Part shown: positions 60,700-64,000 of the stretch, piece after piece
How positions within the stretch are numbered: position 1 is the first letter of the stretch
Layout: every line of letters begins with the position of its first letter
NCBI RefSeq assembly: GCF_000526915.1
Contig: NZ_JAGZ01000008.1
Location: 1-64,000, forward strand
DNA length: 64,000 nt
Source of the DNA: Mycobacterium genavense ATCC 51234
GTDB lineage: Bacteria; Actinomycetota; Actinomycetes; Mycobacteriales; Mycobacteriaceae
Direction: 5' to 3'
The notes under the pieces: generated by a model
Told to the model about the DNA's origin: nothing
What the model saw: only the letters and a program-made list of their open reading frames with translations
Database searches by the model: none
Program-made: the position numbers and the translations under genes

Positions 60700-63063
60700 T
60701 CCATATTCCTCGTCGGTGGCGGTCCGGGTGGCCTGTACTTCTCGGCCTTGGCCAAGCAACTGGGCCCGGACAACGACATTACGGTATGGGAACGTAACGC
60801 CGCCGATGACACCTTCGGTTTCGGGGTCGTCTTTTCCGACGAGACCCTCGGCGGGATCGAGCATGCCGACATCGCAATCTACCGGCGCATGGAGCAGGAA
60901 TTCGCTCGCTGGGACGACATCGACGTGCATTTCCGGGGCGAGACGATTACCAGTGGCGGTCACGGCTTCGCGGCGATGAACCGCAAGCGTTTCCTGCAGA
61001 TCCTCCAGGAACGTTGTGCCGGCCTCGGGGTGAGCGTACATTTCCGCGCCGAAGCTCCGAACGTGAAAACCCTTGCCGCAAACCATGATCTAGTCGTGGC
61101 ATCCGCCGGCGTCAACTCGACGGTGCGTTCGACCTACTTTTCGTCGTTCGAGCCGCGACTCTTTCACGGCGCGTGCAAGTACATGTGGCTGGGCATCGGC
61201 AAGGTATTCGACGCGTTCAAGTTCTACATTCGCGAAACACCACATGGCGTGATGCAGGCGCACGGCTACCCGTTCGATGCGACGGGCAGTGCCTTCATCG
61301 TCGAAATGAAGGAAGATGTGTGGCGCGCAGCCGGATTCGACAGCTTCGCTGCACGTGACTTCGCGCCGGGCGAGTCCGACGAAAAGTCCATCGACGTGGT
61401 CAAGGAGATGTTCGCCGACATTCTCGACGGCCACGAGGTGATGGCGAACAACTTCAAATGGATGAAGTTCGCGACCGTGCATAACGAACACTGGCGCCAC
61501 AACAACGTCGTCCTGCTCGGCGACGCCGCGCATACCGCCCACTTCTCGATCGGCTCGGGCACCAAGCTCGCGATGGAGGATGCCCTGTCCCTGGCGGCGT
61601 GCCTGCACGAAAACGACGCCGTTGATGTCGCGCTCAACGAGTACGAGACCGAGCGCAACACGGTGGTGCTGTCTACCCAGCGCGCCGCGCGGGCGAGCCT
61701 CGAGTGGTTCGAGAATCTCGCTCAGTACGTCGACCAGGATCCCCAACAGTTCGCGTTCAACATCATGACCCGCAGCCGGCGGGTCACCTACGAGAACCTG
61801 CAGTCGCGGGATCCCGAATTCGTTGCGCACGTCGATGATTGGTCCACCGCACAGCACCGATCCCACCAGCACGACACCCCGCCCATGTTTCAGCCGTTCC
61901 GGCTCGGCGAATTAGAGTTGGCCAACCGGGTGGTGGTGTCCCCGATGGACATGTACCGCGCCGAGTCTGTCATGCCGAACAACTTCCACCTGGTCCACCT
62001 CGGCGGCAAAGCACTCGGTGGCGCCGGGCTGGTGATGACCGAAATGGTCTGCGTGAGCGAAGCGGGCCGGATCACCCCCGGCTGTGCCGGTATGTGGACC
62101 GACGAACAGGCGCGGGCCTGGCGTCAGATCACCGACTTCGTACACGCGGACACACCCGCGAAAATCCTTGTCCAACTTGGTCATTCCGGGCGCAAAGGCT
62201 CCACCAAGCTCATGTGGGACGGTATCGACCAGCCCCTCGACGAGGGTAACTGGGAGATCGTCGCCCCCTCGCCGCTCCCTTACCAGCCGGGGGTCAACCA
62301 GGTGCCCCGGGAGCTCACCGAAGCCGACCTCGCCGTGATCAAGCAGGAGTTCGTCGACGCGGCAAGACGTTCCGACGAGGCGGGCTTTGATCTGCTCGAG
62401 TTGCACTGCGCGCACGGCTATCTGCTTTCGTCGTTCATTTCCCCGGTCACCAACCGCCGCACCGACCAGTACGGCGGCGACCTGGCCGGCCGGCTGCGCT
62501 ACCCGCTGGACGTTTTCCGGGCGGTACGCGAGGTATGGCCGGCGTACAAGCCGATGACCGTGCGCATCTCCGCGACCGACTGGGTCGACGGCGGAATCAC
62601 CGGCGACGACGCGGTTTTCATCGCCGAAGCCTTCAAGGAACCCGGTGCCGCCGCCATCGACGTCTCCTCGGTCCAGGTGACCCCGGCCGAGGCGCCGGCC
62701 TTCGGACGCTCCTACCAGACGCTCTTCGCGGACAAGATCCGCAACACCGTCGACATACCCACGATCGCGGTCGGGGTGATCTCGTCCCATGACGACGTGA
62801 ATTCCATTGTGCTGGCGGGGCGCGCCGACCTATGCGCGCTCGGCCGGGTGCATCTCTACGACGCGAACTGGACACTGCACGCCGCCGCCGAACAGGAGTA
62901 CACCGGCCCCGGTGCGCAATGGCCGAAGGCCTGGCGAGCCGGCCGGCGTAAACCACAGACCGGCCGCACCGACGGCCCCAAGCGGCGCCTGCAACTGATC
63001 CGCGAGGGCGTGGTCGGCACCCGGTACGAGCGGTGGCGCCCGACCCGACAGGAGAGTCGGTGA
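60696..63063 (+). pseudogene. Fused flavin monooxygenase-OYE protein, 2-aminobenzoyl-CoA (or salicylyl-CoA) hydroxylase type, 5' frameshift
   Basis: About 788 aa repaired. The FAD domain is VGGGPGGLYFSALAKQLG, with FGFGVVFSDETL and the DG-type motif LLGDAAHTAHFSIGSGTKLAMEDA. From about residue 380 an old-yellow-enzyme barrel follows: QPFRLGELELANRVVVSPMDM, AHGYLLSSFISPVTNRRTDQYGG. The GTG at 60696 overlaps the ligase stop, but one extra C at 60701-60702 puts the start out of frame with the GxGxxG loop. This fusion matches anthraniloyl-CoA monooxygenase, which hydroxylates and reduces the ring. Internal TTG starts would drop the FAD loop. Confidence 0.88.
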
Positions 63064-64000
63064 CGGTGCTCGGCGCCGAGGAGAGTGGGTACGCACGGCG
63101 GGTACGCGAGATGGCGCAAACCGAGTTGCTGCCGCTGACCGACCACGGTGACGAAGCAAAGGTGAACCGCGCGCTGCTTGTGGCGATGGGAGATCTTGGG
63201 CTGCTTCGCGACTTGTTCGGCGGATCGCCCGACGAGGCGCCGACAGACGCCGCGGCCATGCGGCTGTGCCTGCTGCGCGAGACCATCGCCGGCGTGTCGA
63301 CCGAGGCGGAGACTGCGCTGGCACTGCAAGGCCTGGGTTCCTACCCGATCTTGCAGTCCGGTCGGCGCGAGACCGTCGAACGGTGGATCCCGGGGGTGGT
63401 GCGCGGCACGACCGTCGCGGCGTTCGCGCTGACCGAGCCCGAGGCCGGGTCCGACACGGCCGCCCTGTCGCTGGCCGCGACGCGCGACGGCGATGGGTGG
63501 CGATTGCGCGGGGAAAAGATGTGGATCTCCAACGCACCGGAGGCCGACGTCTACACCGTCTTCGCCCGCACCACAGCGGATGCCGGCGCCCGCGGCGTCG
63601 CCGCGTTCGCCGTCGCCGGAGACGCCGACAGCCTGTCCGGCGAGCACCTCGACCTGCTGGCACCCCACCCGATCGGTCGGCTTCGCTTCGACGATGTCCG
63701 GGTCGGGCCCGCCGACGTGCTCGGCGAGGTCGACGCCGGGTTCAAGGTGGCGATGCGCACCCTTGACCTGTTCCGCCCCAGCGTCGGTGCCTTCGCGGTG
63801 GGCATGGCGCAGGCGGCCCTCGACGCCACGCTCGACTACGTCGCCACCCGACACGCGTACAGCGCACCACTGACGACTCAGCAGTCGGTCGCGCACCGGC
63901 TCGCCGACCTGGCCACCCGGCTGGAGGCCGCGCGGTTGCTGGTCTACACCGCCGCACGCACGTATGACGCCGGTGCCCCCCGCAGCGAAATCACCCGGCG
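63060..64000 (+). CDS. Acyl-CoA dehydrogenase, cut by the right edge
   Basis: The frame starts at GTG 63060, overlapping the monooxygenase stop, and stays open to the end (313 codons visible). It has the acyl-CoA dehydrogenase signatures AAFALTEPEAGSDTAAL and RGEKMWISNAPEADVY, then LRFDDVRVGPADVLG and the C-terminal helical bundle (FRPSVGAFAVGMAQAALDATLDYVATRH). It would oxidise a ring-reduced or ring-cleaved aryl-CoA intermediate. The catalytic Glu region lies beyond the window. No lesions seen in the visible part. Confidence 0.9.
   Translation, partial: MTVLGAEESGYARRVREMAQTELLPLTDHGDEAKVNRALLVAMGDLGLLRDLFGGSPDEAPTDAAAMRLCLLRETIAGVSTEAETALALQGLGSYPILQSGRRETVERWIPGVVRGTTVAAFALTEPEAGSDTAALSLAATRDGDGWRLRGEKMWISNAPEADVYTVFARTTADAGARGVAAFAVAGDADSLSGEHLDLLAPHPIGRLRFDDVRVGPADVLGEVDAGFKVAMRTLDLFRPSVGAFAVGMAQAALDATLDYVATRHAYSAPLTTQQSVAHRLADLATRLEAARLLVYTAARTYDAGAPRSEITR

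Overview
The window is mycobacterial chromosome. It is uniformly GC-rich, and its gene order follows the M. tuberculosis stretch from about Rv3362c to Rv3416 (conservon Rv3362c-Rv3365c, dnaE2, otsB2, htdY, lpqD, acrA1, iunH, imuB-imuA', guaA, Rv3400-Rv3401, Rv3406, choD, guaB3-guaB2, rsdA-sigD, whiB3) with other blocks inserted. The protein sequences look slow-grower, probably M. avium-complex-like. About sixteen genes carry frameshifts or stops, while nearly all housekeeping genes are intact. Besides single-base indels the lesions include three in-frame nonsense codons, a 16-bp tandem duplication and an inferred 29-bp deletion between short repeats. I read this as a genome in reductive decay, with M. 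lepraemurium as the best-known model in this clade. That species call is inference, and some single-base indels could be assembly errors.

Layout. 1-3.9 kb: two tandem FHA-ABC exporters of the Rv1747 type, the second frameshifted. 4-8.1 kb: a conservon operon (sensor kinase, roadblock protein, DUF742 protein, GTPase). 8.4-11.9 kb: small oxidoreductases and methyltransferases and a broken SDR. 12-15.3 kb: dnaE2 with a LexA/SOS box. 15.4-24 kb: lipid and trehalose genes, most of them broken (WS/DGAT, lpqD, acrA1, iunH, a KasB paralogue), around intact otsB2 and htdY. 24-26.3 kb: imuB and imuA' with a second SOS box, so the whole inducible mutasome lies within 15 kb. 27-31.7 kb: guaA and an HxlR-MFS-methyltransferase set. 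31.8-34.9 kb: a broken HAD/GH65 carbohydrate pair.

35-45.4 kb: an iron-regulated salicylate-type hybrid NRPS-PKS locus. A leftward mbtA-like gene is followed by a KS-AT-DH-KR-ACP polyketide synthase, and an mbtB-like gene runs rightward. An IdeR box lies between the two arms. All three genes are broken. 45.5-48.2 kb: an intact Rv3406-type dioxygenase behind a palindromic operator, then frameshifted choD. 48.2-54.4 kb: the conserved core guaB3-guaB2, Rv3412, rsdA-sigD-Rv3415c and whiB3, all intact.

54.5-64 kb: catabolic genes. A luciferase-like oxidoreductase, thiolase, Zn-ribbon/OB protein and OsmC protein precede a tight rightward operon: SDR, Rid protein, aryl-CoA ligase, a fused flavin monooxygenase/old-yellow-enzyme protein and an acyl-CoA dehydrogenase. 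The operon resembles an aerobic 2-aminobenzoyl-CoA (anthranilate) route. Its ligase and monooxygenase are broken. No tRNA, rRNA, CRISPR array, insertion sequence or integrase was seen.
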